From the NCBI RefSeq assembly GCF_009931115.1, contig NZ_CP047491.1, forward strand, positions 4,060,001-4,124,000: a stretch of DNA of 64,000 nt, read 5' to 3'. Origin of the DNA: Microbulbifer hydrolyticus (GTDB lineage: Bacteria; Pseudomonadota; Gammaproteobacteria; Pseudomonadales; Cellvibrionaceae). The notes beneath the pieces were generated by a model. The model was not told where the DNA came from, did no database searches, and was given only the letters and a program-made list of their open reading frames with translations. The position numbers were made by a program, and so were the translations under genes. Of this stretch, positions 44,312-53,818 are shown piece after piece; position 1 is the stretch's first letter; each line of letters begins with the position of its first letter.

Positions 44312-47032
44312 ATGCCTATCGACAAGCTCAACGCGGCAACTAAACCTTTGGATAGTGCGGATCGATTGATTGACTCCGCCGCCAGGGTCGCGACCGATAA
44401 ATTTGGTACAAAAAACAGAGCAATCCCTGTAATCAGGCAGATAGAGCTCAACGCAGAAAACAATCCGGATGATGTAGCGCTTGTTTTCCGGGGACAGCGC
44501 ACATCATACGAAGCGGTAATCAGCTCCGCGAGGCGGATCGCAAGTGGCTTAAAGCAACTCGGTGTGGAGCCCCATAATCGTGTCGCTGTGCTGATGCACC
44601 CTTGTCCAGATCTGATTTTTTGCTTGCTTGGCATCCACATGCTTGGAGCCACCTATGTTCCGATAGATCCAGGGTTTCCGCGAGCGAGAATTGAAATGAT
44701 TCTAGAGGATATCGAGCCCGCCGCGGTAATATGTAGTCACGCAGATTTATCTGGGTTAAACGATAAGCTTTCATTGGAGCATTCAGGGAAGATTTACTCA
44801 TGCAAGGCCCTCGATGAGATTGGAGAAAGATCGCTGGAGGGCTTCAAAGCGCACCCAATTACGCTAGATGATGAATCGCATATTTTCTTTACTTCGGGAA
44901 CTACTGGACGACCCAAGGGCGCCATTTCTTCCCAAGAAAACCTCGCCCATGGTATGTCCTCCTCCGCGCATTGCTTCGAGCTTGAAAGCGGGCATGGAAT
45001 TCTGGCTGTAGCAGGATCCTCCTTCAGTATCAGTACATTTGAGCTTTTATCATTGCTTACGCGTGGTGGATACACTTCTATCGCCGAGCGGGCGGATGTT
45101 CTCAGCGTCGATAAATTGTATGAAAGGGCCAAGCAAGTATCAGTTTTACACCTGGTTCCTACATTACTTGCCAGGTTAATCGAGTATGCAGAACAAGCGC
45201 CTGAACGAGTTCACGCACTCACTTCACTCGAGCGCATACTAACGGGCGGGGACAATGTGCCGCCTGACCTTCTTCGAAAAATTCGCCAAATACTACCTTC
45301 TGCCAAGCTATACGTTAATTACGGGGCAAGCGAAACCAATTGTATGGTGACATACTGGCCCGTATTGGATCCCTCACCAAAATCGACGAGAATCGGCGCA
45401 CCGCAGAGAAATGTAAAACTATTGGTGCTCGATGATACGCGCGAGCCGGTATCGCCCGGTCAAATTGGGGAATTATTTGTGGCAAGCCCAGGAGTTATTC
45501 CTGGATATATTCACCGAGAAGACCTCAATAGTGAAAAGTTTACTACCATAGACGGCTCAAGATATTTCGCCACAGGCGACATGGTCCGGACGGACGAGAA
45601 CGGGCTCTATGAAATGCTTGGGCGTGAAGACTTCCAAATACAGCTGAATGGCAACCGCGTTGAGCTACTAGAAGTAGAAAGCACGCTAAAGCAAGCGCCG
45701 GGGATAAAAGACTGTGTTATCGCAGCCATTGAAACACCGCCGGAAGGCAGCGCATCAATCTTAGCCGCTTACATCGTAGCGGATGATTCTGCCCCTGCAA
45801 ACGTCAACGATATAAAATCGTTCATGAATGATTATCTTCCAGGTTACATGGTGCCCACTCTCTACCTGTCAGTGGAAAGTATACCGACCAACCATAATGG
45901 AAAGGTCGACAGAGTAAATCTTCCGAAGCCAGCCGACTGCAAAATTATTGAGTCTAACCAGGAACAGCCACTATCCGGGCCAGTCGAACAATGTGTAGCT
46001 ACAATTTGGCGCGACGTTCTGTTGGCGCCGGCTATACATGCAAATAGTGATTTTTTTGAGCTCGGTGGAGACTCTATTAAAGCTGTTCAGGCAATTTCAA
46101 AGATATCTACAGAGCTCGATTACCGATTTTCGATTGCGGACATCATTTCGAACACCACAGTCAGAAAATTATCAAGATATATATCAGATTCTATAGGAGA
46201 GGGCGACACCTCCAAAAATATCGTAGAAGCCGCTGATAATGGTTACCTATTGCTGAAGAAGGGAAGCCCTGATTTATCGCCGATTCTTTTATTGAATGGG
46301 GTGGTTGAATATCGGGAACTTGCTAAAAACCTGCGTACAGATCGAGCAATTTATGCCGTATATTTGCCTGAAGAAGTTGATCTAATCGTCAACGGTGCGC
46401 GCTCTGAAGCGACTGCAAGAACTGACTCGATTACGAGCATCACCCAGCTCTACCTCTCCATCATCAAGGCCCTGCAACCAACCGGACCATATTTCTTATT
46501 AGGAAAATCATTCGGCGGGATCATTGCAATTGAAGTTGGTCGAGAGCTTGAAAAAGACGGGCACGATGTGTTATTTACCGGGCTACTCGATACGATAGTC
46601 CCTGAGGCATTTACTGCGCATAAAAAGCTTTCGTTCCGAATAGCCGAACACATGAGGAAAACGCTACAACAAGGTCCCGGCTATCTTGTATCGCGACTAT
46701 CGAGGCGATATTTTAGTGGCAATTCAGCCCCGAGTAGCAGTGCCGGGGCAGCCACTATTCATACCGAACCATCGGATAATATTCGAGTACGACATCAGGT
46801 GCGGAAAAACGCAATATTCACGACTCGTTTATCGCCTGTTGACAGACCTCTTTTCTTGATTAAAGCGCGTGACCGGGAATATCTGTATGGGGAGCGCCCA
46901 TCACAGGACCTTGGCTGGAGTAAGTATTGCGAAAAATTGACGGTCTTTGAAGTACCCGGAGATCATCACTCTATTTTGATGTCAGAGCATGTTGCCAACG
47001 TAGCGCGCAAACTTGAGCCGCTCCTCCAGTAG
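44312..47032 (+). CDS. Single-module NRPS-like protein: adenylation, carrier, thioesterase
   Basis: The 906-residue protein has three domains. The adenylation domain (about 45-540) shows A3 FFTSGTTGRPKG near 192, A5 NYGASETNC, A7 ATGDMVR, A8 GREDFQIQLNGNRVELLE and the A10 Lys531 in NGKVDRV. The carrier domain (about 550-640) has FFELGGDSIKAVQ with phosphopantetheine Ser588. The thioesterase (about 650-906) has Ser733 in GKSFGG, Asp760 in LLDT and His885/886 in GDHHS. There is no condensation domain. In the A4 region the usual FDxS is FSIS (residues 238-241), so the Asp that binds an alpha-amino group is Ser239; the substrate is likely a hydroxy, keto or other carboxylic acid. MBOAT and SGNH genes follow directly. 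Confidence 0.9.
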   Translation: MPIDKLNAATKPLDSADRLIDSAARVATDKFGTKNRAIPVIRQIELNAENNPDDVALVFRGQRTSYEAVISSARRIASGLKQLGVEPHNRVAVLMHPCPDLIFCLLGIHMLGATYVPIDPGFPRARIEMILEDIEPAAVICSHADLSGLNDKLSLEHSGKIYSCKALDEIGERSLEGFKAHPITLDDESHIFFTSGTTGRPKGAISSQENLAHGMSSSAHCFELESGHGILAVAGSSFSISTFELLSLLTRGGYTSIAERADVLSVDKLYERAKQVSVLHLVPTLLARLIEYAEQAPERVHALTSLERILTGGDNVPPDLLRKIRQILPSAKLYVNYGASETNCMVTYWPVLDPSPKSTRIGAPQRNVKLLVLDDTREPVSPGQIGELFVASPGVIPGYIHREDLNSEKFTTIDGSRYFATGDMVRTDENGLYEMLGREDFQIQLNGNRVELLEVESTLKQAPGIKDCVIAAIETPPEGSASILAAYIVADDSAPANVNDIKSFMNDYLPGYMVPTLYLSVESIPTNHNGKVDRVNLPKPADCKIIESNQEQPLSGPVEQCVATIWRDVLLAPAIHANSDFFELGGDSIKAVQAISKISTELDYRFSIADIISNTTVRKLSRYISDSIGEGDTSKNIVEAADNGYLLLKKGSPDLSPILLLNGVVEYRELAKNLRTDRAIYAVYLPEEVDLIVNGARSEATARTDSITSITQLYLSIIKALQPTGPYFLLGKSFGGIIAIEVGRELEKDGHDVLFTGLLDTIVPEAFTAHKKLSFRIAEHMRKTLQQGPGYLVSRLSRRYFSGNSAPSSSAGAATIHTEPSDNIRVRHQVRKNAIFTTRLSPVDRPLFLIKARDREYLYGERPSQDLGWSKYCEKLTVFEVPGDHHSILMSEHVANVARKLEPLLQ

Positions 47033-47089
47033 CCCCATATAAGCGTCGTTATGAATACATTCGCCCAATAATTATGGCCATGACCCAGC

Positions 47090-48739
47090 GTGCTATTTAA
47101 TTCAATACCATTTATTCTGGTTTTTCTGCCGGCAGTGCTCATCGGCTACTACGTGCTACGTTATTTCAGCCTATTTAGAGTGTCTCTAGGCTGGTTAGCG
47201 GTCGCCTCTTTATTTTTCTATGCCTGGTGGAACCCGAAATATTTACTCCTTCTTCTGACGTCTATTGTTTTAAATTTTTACCTTGGTAAGAGCATAGCCA
47301 ATTCGCGGTATAAACGGCCTTTGTTGATTATTGGGATTTCGGGGAACCTAGCCGCTATCGCGGTATATAAATACCTGGGTTTCTTCGCCTCAACTGTCGC
47401 ACAATTGACGGGGGCTGAAATTGCGGTACCTGAACTGCTGTTACCTCTTGCAATTTCTTTTTTTACCTTTCAGCAAATTGCGTATCTGGTAGATACATAC
47501 CGCACAGGGTATGCGGAAGAAATGTTCGATAGATACCTCCTGTTTGTATCTTTCTTTCCACAGCTAATAGCAGGCCCAATTGTCCACCACAAGGAAGTCG
47601 CCCATCAGTTCTCACTACTTTCAGTTCGTGCAGGCAGGATAGACCAAGTAAGCACAGGCCTGTTTTTATTTTCTATCGGCCTCGCGAAAAAGGTACTAAT
47701 CGCTGACAACCTGGCGCCCTTTGCAAATCCTGTGTTTTCAGCCGTCGACTCAGGGGCTACCCCTACTTTTCTAGAAGCGTGGGGCGGACTGTCGGCATAT
47801 ACTTTTCAGCTTTATTTCGATTTTAGCGGCTATGCGGATATGGCTGTAGGCCTTGCCAAGCTGTTTGGCATAGATTTACCTATCAACTTCAATTCACCAT
47901 ATAAATCGCGGAGCATTATAGAATTTTGGCGTCGCTGGCATATGACGCTATCACATTTCCTGCGAGACTACCTGTATATTCCACTTGGTGGAAGCCGGAG
48001 GGGATCAAGGTCGCTCAATCTTCTTGCCACGATGTTGCTGGGTGGCTTATGGCATGGTGCAGGTTGGAATTTTATAATATGGGGCGGGCTACATGGTGCA
48101 TTTCTGATTGTGAACCATCAGTGGCTGCTGCTAAAGACATTAATCCGCTCCAACCTCCGGGTTGCATATGGCGGATCGTTCACTGAAAACAGCGCAGGCT
48201 CTCCAGCAGAAAAGAGCTCCCAACCTACTCATGAGAGCGTCAATCGCGTTGCTCGCGCCAGAACCTGGTATCCGAGCTATTTGGGAACTCTATTCTCTGC
48301 GACGCCGGGCGTAATCGCTACTTTTCTTGCAGTTTCGGTTGCCTGGGCTTTTTTCCGTGCGGAAACCATTGACGGGGCAATATCTATGCTCCGTGGAATT
48401 TTTGGTCTACAAGGCCTCGTTATTCCCGAGAAAATATACCAAATAGCGCCGGGCTTCTTTTCAAGCTTTGCAAATGCGTCGCCTGGACTCGCATTAGGGT
48501 CGTTCCCACATATTAAGGGCTTTGCGGTGATTTTCATCGCTATGCTTCTAGCTTTTTTTGCGCCCAACTCCAACGAGCTCGCGCAATGGATCCGTGGTCG
48601 ACCCGGTGAACCATACCAGTCTCAGACACGTATCCTACTTGGCTTAATTGCAATGACCATTACTGGAATCTTATTTGTAGTTTCTCTCAAGATAATATCA
48701 ACGGTGCCTGACAGCGAATTCCTCTACTTTAATTTTTAG
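47090..48739 (+). CDS. MBOAT-family O-acyltransferase with C-terminal tyrosine shuttle motif
   Basis: The 549-residue protein starts with GTG at 47090, 57 bases after the NRPS-like gene. It has about ten or more membrane helices and the AlgI/DltB core: YFDFSGYADMAVGLAKLFG, FWRRWHMTLSHFLRDYLYIPLGG, and LGGLWHGAGWNF with the invariant His322. The protein ends in FLYFNF, with Tyr546, matching the C-terminal aromatic hexapeptide known in many MBOAT acylation systems to carry the acyl group on its tyrosine outside the membrane. It should pass an acyl group from an intracellular thioester to an extracytoplasmic transferase, which is probably the SGNH protein encoded five bases later. The ribosome site is weak. 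Confidence 0.93.
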   Translation: MLFNSIPFILVFLPAVLIGYYVLRYFSLFRVSLGWLAVASLFFYAWWNPKYLLLLLTSIVLNFYLGKSIANSRYKRPLLIIGISGNLAAIAVYKYLGFFASTVAQLTGAEIAVPELLLPLAISFFTFQQIAYLVDTYRTGYAEEMFDRYLLFVSFFPQLIAGPIVHHKEVAHQFSLLSVRAGRIDQVSTGLFLFSIGLAKKVLIADNLAPFANPVFSAVDSGATPTFLEAWGGLSAYTFQLYFDFSGYADMAVGLAKLFGIDLPINFNSPYKSRSIIEFWRRWHMTLSHFLRDYLYIPLGGSRRGSRSLNLLATMLLGGLWHGAGWNFIIWGGLHGAFLIVNHQWLLLKTLIRSNLRVAYGGSFTENSAGSPAEKSSQPTHESVNRVARARTWYPSYLGTLFSATPGVIATFLAVSVAWAFFRAETIDGAISMLRGIFGLQGLVIPEKIYQIAPGFFSSFANASPGLALGSFPHIKGFAVIFIAMLLAFFAPNSNELAQWIRGRPGEPYQSQTRILLGLIAMTITGILFVVSLKIISTVPDSEFLYFNF

Positions 48740-48744
48740 TCATT

Positions 48745-49722
48745 ATGCGTCAAATCGCGGCTTTTTCAGTTGGTACTTTCATTGGCATAGCCATGCTGAT
48801 CACTCTTGTCCATTTTCAGGAGGGAATCCCCACATCCAGTTCGAAATGGGCTCACGACCTGTACCGGGTGAAGGAGTCGCATGCGGCGAAGTCTCATTCT
48901 CAGAAACTGCTGATCGTAGCAGGATCAAACAGCCTTTTTGGCCTTGATGCAGCACAGATTGAAAGAAAATATCAATTACCGACCACAAATTTTGGTGTGC
49001 ACGCAGGACTGGGATTACGTTATATCCTAGACCGCAGTAAACGTTCTCTTAGGCCGGGAGATATTGTCTACCTTCCACTGGAGTACGCTCTTTATCAACA
49101 AGAGCCAGCGCCATCAACTCAACTAATGGATTTTATACTTGCTCGAGATCCGGCTTATCTTCACTCTCTGCCATTATTAGAACAGTTTCTCGGATATACC
49201 AACGTCTCTTTCGAACGCATTATCGAGGGATTACGAGGTGGAAATGATAACTACATGGGCAGCTCGTCAAGCACTTACAACGTCGCAAACGTAGATTCCT
49301 CTGGAAACCAACTGAATAATTCTTCCGAACGTGCGGCCGACTATAAGGATAAATTAGACAAACTGCAGGCAAAAGATATTGGCAACGGAGATATCTCAGG
49401 TTACTCAAAGAAGGTACTCGGAGAATTCTTTATTTGGGCAAAGGAAAACGATGTTTGCGTAATCGGTGCGCCACCCAATCTATTAAAGTTTGACGAATAT
49501 GATGCTGACAGGTTCGTTAACTTTGTTACGAAAATTCGGAACTTTTATCTTGAAAACGATACTTCTTTTATCGGAAATCCAACGGACTACCTTCTTCCAA
49601 AGAAAATGTTTTTTGACACAGAATATCACCTGAATGAAATAGGCGTTGCAACCCGGACACGCCTCACACTCAATGATCTCGGTGACCAATTAACCGCTCA
49701 TTGCGTAAATCAGCCCAGATAA
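48745..49722 (+). CDS. Membrane-anchored SGNH-type acyltransferase partner of the MBOAT
   Basis: The 325-residue protein has one N-terminal helix (IAAFSVGTFIGIAMLITLV), then a periplasmic SGNH/GDSL-like fold. Block I is VAGSNSLFGLD with candidate nucleophiles Ser61 or Ser63, and the catalytic dyad is Asp291-His295 in FFDTEYHLNEIG. Topology and residues match DltD, AlgJ/AlgX and PatB-like partners that take the acyl group from an MBOAT and place it on a polymer. It is five bases downstream of the MBOAT gene, so the two are almost surely coexpressed. The target is probably the exopolysaccharide made by the surrounding genes. Confidence 0.82.
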   Translation: MRQIAAFSVGTFIGIAMLITLVHFQEGIPTSSSKWAHDLYRVKESHAAKSHSQKLLIVAGSNSLFGLDAAQIERKYQLPTTNFGVHAGLGLRYILDRSKRSLRPGDIVYLPLEYALYQQEPAPSTQLMDFILARDPAYLHSLPLLEQFLGYTNVSFERIIEGLRGGNDNYMGSSSSTYNVANVDSSGNQLNNSSERAADYKDKLDKLQAKDIGNGDISGYSKKVLGEFFIWAKENDVCVIGAPPNLLKFDEYDADRFVNFVTKIRNFYLENDTSFIGNPTDYLLPKKMFFDTEYHLNEIGVATRTRLTLNDLGDQLTAHCVNQPR

Positions 49723-49739
49723 TCTGGCGTCAATCGGCA

Positions 49740-50960
49740 CTAATTTGCGAAAGTTTTGCGAGTGCCGAATACCAAAGCCACTTTACCAATCATACGATTG
49801 AGTGCGCCCACTCCAAGATTAATATCCGGATCAACAATAACCGGTTTGCGACTTAAAAAGCGCATAATGATTCGCGAAATTGCGTGCATGCTACGCCTTA
49901 CTCGTATGGAGGGCCTCTTCCCCAGAGGAAGATCGCCTAGCAACACATCCGGATATAGATCGAGTGCTTCACTCATCGATTCAGGATAGGTATCACCGAT
50001 CGCGGTATATCTGTACCCTTTTTTCGCACAATCGATGATATGTGATTCATTTGCTACACCAAAATTTTCACCAAGAGGGAACACCTTTACTTCTTTTTCT
50101 GGCTTTATCGGATCCGGATACTCAAGCTGCTCCAAGGCCTCACAACAAATAAGTGAGGCGGCTCTAGCAACGTCCACATCAAGATTAGACCGCCAGCCGT
50201 AGACGTTCTGGGCAGTTATTTTCTTGTCGATGTCACTTTTCCAGGTCTCCGAAGCAACTCGAACGAGGTTTGCGCCTTCCCTGTCAAGCATTGATGGCTC
50301 AAATTCCTCGCCGATAAAATCGCATATGGAAGCGATTTGTTCCTCTGTATTTGTTACCAGGTCTTCGTAACGAATAGTGATGCTATCTGGATCTTTACGA
50401 AAGAACGGCTCACTTTTAGCATATACGGATGCCCATCGATAGAATTCTCCCACAAGCGACGCAGAAAGGCCTATATTTTTTATTACAGATGGAATCGAGT
50501 CTCGTGGATCCCTAATGATTCGAATGATTTTTGCATCGGGAAAAACTCTACGAATCTCATCCACATAAAATAAGTGTCGAGGTGTTTTTTCCGCCCAGCG
50601 CGCCTTGCCCTGTGTATCCGCAAAAGCTGCCGGTATCGAGGAATATATCACTTTCGCTGATGCGGCTTGATTTGACAAATGCTCGCTCAACTGAACTCTT
50701 GTCAGGCCAAAATGTGCTGCAATACTTTTTCCGTCGGGATATTTGATTTCTTCCATTCGCTCGGTGGCTTTTTCACACCAATTTTCGCCGGTGACAATTT
50801 GCTCGACGTCACGCAGGGGAAGCGCCCTAAAGAGATCCGTCTCCGGGCCACAAGCAATATTACTGTGGCTACCAATAATAGCAGACAGGAGAGATGTTCC
50901 TGAACGGGGCGGTCCTACTATGAAGATAGGTGCTTTTTCACATGACGAATGATTAGGCAT
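49740..50960 (-). CDS. PAPS-dependent sulfotransferase
   Basis: The ATG at 50960 (406 residues) follows GGAGCAG and avoids overlap with the flippase gene; an ATG at 51029 is less likely. The 5'-phosphosulfate loop is FIVGPPRSGTSLL near residues 12-24, and the 3'-phosphate region is IIRIIRDPRDSIPSV near 145-160. The C-terminal 80 residues hold a conserved basic region. No membrane helix is evident. The enzyme should transfer sulfate from PAPS to a carbohydrate. Being in the exopolysaccharide operon with flippase and glycosyltransferase, it likely sulfates lipid-linked repeat units. Confidence 0.9.
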   Translation of the reverse strand: MPNHSSCEKAPIFIVGPPRSGTSLLSAIIGSHSNIACGPETDLFRALPLRDVEQIVTGENWCEKATERMEEIKYPDGKSIAAHFGLTRVQLSEHLSNQAASAKVIYSSIPAAFADTQGKARWAEKTPRHLFYVDEIRRVFPDAKIIRIIRDPRDSIPSVIKNIGLSASLVGEFYRWASVYAKSEPFFRKDPDSITIRYEDLVTNTEEQIASICDFIGEEFEPSMLDREGANLVRVASETWKSDIDKKITAQNVYGWRSNLDVDVARAASLICCEALEQLEYPDPIKPEKEVKVFPLGENFGVANESHIIDCAKKGYRYTAIGDTYPESMSEALDLYPDVLLGDLPLGKRPSIRVRRSMHAISRIIMRFLSRKPVIVDPDINLGVGALNRMIGKVALVFGTRKTFAN

Positions 50961-50979
50961 ATTTACTGCTGCTCCATAT

Positions 50980-52362
50980 CTAGTTGGTGAAAAATTCAAT
51001 GGCCCACAGGAAAAAATATCCGGCAGCAACGCCAGGTATTATAAATAATGTATAGGCAACTTCTTTGTAAACATTCATCAAACCGGCTCGGGTTTTAAGA
51101 TACAACTGCAGTGGAACCACAAGCATTGGATATATCCCCAGAAAAACTACAGCCCCAAAGAAGTCGTACTCATATAGCGCCATAGGCAATCCGATTGCCA
51201 GTAGTACAGCCCGCGTCAGAGCAATAGGCATCATCTGTTTCGGTTTTCCTTCGGCCTGGTAGTACAATCCGAGACCACGATACCTGTCGGCCAAAAGCCC
51301 TATCGATAAGAAGGAAAGAAAGGTGCCGGCTTCACGGTATCTGTCGTCGTAAAGCGTCCAGATGACCTGTTCGCCAGCGACAATCAGAAAACCGCTCAGA
51401 CTGCAGATAAGAAGATCGAGCGGCAGGCGGAACCGATAATATATCGTGACGCAGTCGCTGCTCTCGCGTAGAGCCTGGCTCATCGCTGGATACATCACTT
51501 TTTGCATGAGGCTGTTGATGGCACCCCTGAGTGAAGAAACGATAAATACTGCTATCGAATAGATCCCCATCTCGTACGCGCTAATATCAAAACCAAGGAT
51601 TAACCTGTCTCCATTGAGCACCCAGTAGCTAAGTAATGAGGTTGCAAAGATCCACTTTCCAAAATGAAATATTTCTTTTGCGAATTCCAGGTCGAAGCGA
51701 AACCGGTTTTGGTGCCCCGGAAGAAGCATATACTCGATACAGATTCGGTAAATGGCAGATGTTATTGTACCCGCCACCAATGCCCAGACATTAGGCCAAT
51801 TACTGGCCAAGATGACCATTACAACGATCGAAATAATCTGTCCGGACAGGTCTATGGCTGTAATTTTTGCCATATCGAGCTGCCTGTTCGCGACAGCAGA
51901 TTTTGTAGTACGGAAGCCACTGATAATAAGGCTGCTGGCGAGAATCAATAGAACTAGAGGGAGATCAGGGTTTGCGTATACACTCTCCGGGCTGAAGCTT
52001 GGTCCAGCGAACCAAACCGCGGCGGAAATCCCGGCAATAATAGCAGCCAGCGAAATTCCACGAAAAATCTGCATTACCCATGCCGTGTCCAGATATGTCG
52101 TATCCGTGCCCTTTTTACTTTGAATGATGTTTTTTTGGATCCCCATGTCGCTTAGCATTTGGACGCCAGCAACAACGACATTCGCGATCGCCATAATCCC
52201 AAACATTTCCGGGGCCAGTAATCTGGTTAGGATCAGGTTACTTAACAGCCTGAGAAACTGCGCGCTGACGTAGCCACCAAAGACCCAGCCAGAGGCCTTA
52301 CGAATCGACTTGGTATTGAAAGAGCCCTGGTCTTTTAACGAAACATCTGTGGTGATACTCAT
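50980..52362 (-). CDS. Wzx-type oligosaccharide flippase
   Basis: The 460-residue protein has about 12-14 hydrophobic helices with short loops and the polysaccharide-transporter pattern of MOP-family flippases, for example SVRKASGWVFGGYVSAQFLRLLSNLILTRLL at the N-terminus (here as SIRKASGW) and LAPEMFGIMAIANVV. It should turn undecaprenyl-linked repeat units to the periplasmic side of the inner membrane. It starts two bases after the glycosyltransferase stop and ends 20 bases before the sulfotransferase start, forming one minus-strand operon. Confidence 0.92.
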   Translation of the reverse strand: MSITTDVSLKDQGSFNTKSIRKASGWVFGGYVSAQFLRLLSNLILTRLLAPEMFGIMAIANVVVAGVQMLSDMGIQKNIIQSKKGTDTTYLDTAWVMQIFRGISLAAIIAGISAAVWFAGPSFSPESVYANPDLPLVLLILASSLIISGFRTTKSAVANRQLDMAKITAIDLSGQIISIVVMVILASNWPNVWALVAGTITSAIYRICIEYMLLPGHQNRFRFDLEFAKEIFHFGKWIFATSLLSYWVLNGDRLILGFDISAYEMGIYSIAVFIVSSLRGAINSLMQKVMYPAMSQALRESSDCVTIYYRFRLPLDLLICSLSGFLIVAGEQVIWTLYDDRYREAGTFLSFLSIGLLADRYRGLGLYYQAEGKPKQMMPIALTRAVLLAIGLPMALYEYDFFGAVVFLGIYPMLVVPLQLYLKTRAGLMNVYKEVAYTLFIIPGVAAGYFFLWAIEFFTN

Positions 52363-52363
52363 A

Positions 52364-53473
52364 TTAAGACACGGGACTCACTAGCTGGTTGTTTTTTGAT
52401 ATCTTTATCAAAGCATTCTCAAACTTTCTATACGAGCTTTCCCAGCTGCTATTTTCAACGGAACGCATTGCCGCTGCAGACATCTCGGACCAGCTGCTGT
52501 CTGAAAGCGCCAATATACTGCGAAGCCCGTTTGCCTGAGATTCAGCATCGTCAATATCACTCAAGTATCCATTTACTCCGTCGGTAATGTATGACGGCGC
52601 ACACCCCGCTTTTGTTGCAACGACAGGGCAGCCACAAGCCAGTGCTTCCAGGATCGGTAAACCAAACCCTTCGCTTCGGCTACTAAAAATATATGCGCGT
52701 GATGTGCTGTATATTCGTCGAAGTTCACTTTTACTTGGTGCCAGCACAAACTCTGCGCCTTGTGGCAAATCAATGTCAGGCGCAACAGGCTTTGCGCCAA
52801 ATAGAATGAGCTTGGCATCTTCATTATCTTTCCGCAGCTTCCTAAATGCCGAAAAGGTAATATCCATACCTTTAAACTCTGACCTTGAATACATCGCGCA
52901 CACGGTTACTCTATTTTCAGGTTCAGGTTTGGGTTCCCGGAAAAACTGATTTTTATCTACGGCATTGGGCACCAGGATCGTGTCGCTGTCACCGTACTTC
53001 TTCTCCATTACGTCTGCGATCCACTCAGCGATCACTATTTTCGGAAAATCAGCGCGGTATGTGTTGATTACACGTTCAAGCGGTTGCTCCTGATGAGCTT
53101 CATAGTGCTGAACGAAATACGCTTTTTTCCCTTTCGATGGCGGAAAACCAGAAATCCATTCCGCAGTCTTCCACCAGGTGGCCACCAATACATCGGCGTC
53201 AGGATAAAAACGGGAATCATTGATCCGGTCGGGGGAGACGAATTGAACCTCAACGCCCTTAAGCTCGCTGAAGTGCGAATTCTTTAAACGCTTTTCGGTG
53301 GTTATCCCACCCCGCAACAAGCGTTTGAACGATGTGACTACGCCGCCATACTTGAAACCGGGGCAGACTATGGTGACGTGGTGCCCGGCATTGACCAGCA
53401 TCTGGGCATAAATAGCGACGACGCGGCAGCCACCACTCAAAGAGGGCGCCGGAAACGCAAAGGTAATATTCAT
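52364..53473 (-). CDS. GT4-family glycosyltransferase
   Basis: The ATG at 53473 gives 369 residues; a GTG four codons upstream is possible. The N-terminal Rossmann domain starts ITFAFPAPSLSGGCRVVAIYAQML, with HVTIVCPG. The C-terminal donor-binding domain has FSSRSEGFGLPILEALACGCPVV, the GT-B E-x7-E pattern that holds the nucleotide sugar. The donor and acceptor cannot be read from sequence. It adds one sugar to the repeat unit on the cytoplasmic face. First gene of the GT-flippase-sulfotransferase operon. Confidence 0.92.
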   Translation of the reverse strand: MNITFAFPAPSLSGGCRVVAIYAQMLVNAGHHVTIVCPGFKYGGVVTSFKRLLRGGITTEKRLKNSHFSELKGVEVQFVSPDRINDSRFYPDADVLVATWWKTAEWISGFPPSKGKKAYFVQHYEAHQEQPLERVINTYRADFPKIVIAEWIADVMEKKYGDSDTILVPNAVDKNQFFREPKPEPENRVTVCAMYSRSEFKGMDITFSAFRKLRKDNEDAKLILFGAKPVAPDIDLPQGAEFVLAPSKSELRRIYSTSRAYIFSSRSEGFGLPILEALACGCPVVATKAGCAPSYITDGVNGYLSDIDDAESQANGLRSILALSDSSWSEMSAAAMRSVENSSWESSYRKFENALIKISKNNQLVSPVS

Positions 53474-53818
53474 CCGTGAATTCACTGTTTCATTTAGAAA
53501 TAAATTCTATAGACACGCGGGCGGCGTGTAAATCATGTTTACTTTTTGAGGCAAAGTCGTGCCTCCTGTACCGATATAGTACCTTTTCTTTTTGCCACTA
53601 TCGCTTCCTAGCGTGCGCCCGTCGGTTTTTTATGAAAAATTTTTGGTTTAGTATTGCCCAGCCTTCTAGCTTCCCCTGACGACCAACGCGGGAAGGATGA
53701 ATTTTCTGCCAAAACCTAATTTTTGCAATTTAATTGCCAATATTACGGCCGCAACTAGAATGGTGCCGTTTGCGGCGGTCACGCTTAACCTTTTCTTTTA
53801 ATTATTCACGGTTTTACC
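53474..53818. other. Divergent intergenic region, no gene seen
   Basis: About 345 AT-rich bases separate the leftward glycosyltransferase operon from the rightward beta-helix lipoprotein. It must hold two promoters, but I cannot fix -35/-10 pairs with confidence. Possible short frames lack ribosome sites and plausible composition. Confidence 0.4.

Noticed and set aside
44312..48739. Reading the A-T-TE/MBOAT pair as a true D-alanine (Dlt) system
   Set aside because: There is no teichoic acid in such a host, the adenylation domain lacks the amino-binding Asp, and a thioesterase domain is fused; only the mechanism, not the substrate, appears shared.
53476..53679. Small 67-codon frame upstream of the beta-helix lipoprotein gene
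   Set aside because: Cys/Phe/Ser-rich composition, no ribosome site and overlap with the start of the divergent gene argue against a real protein.
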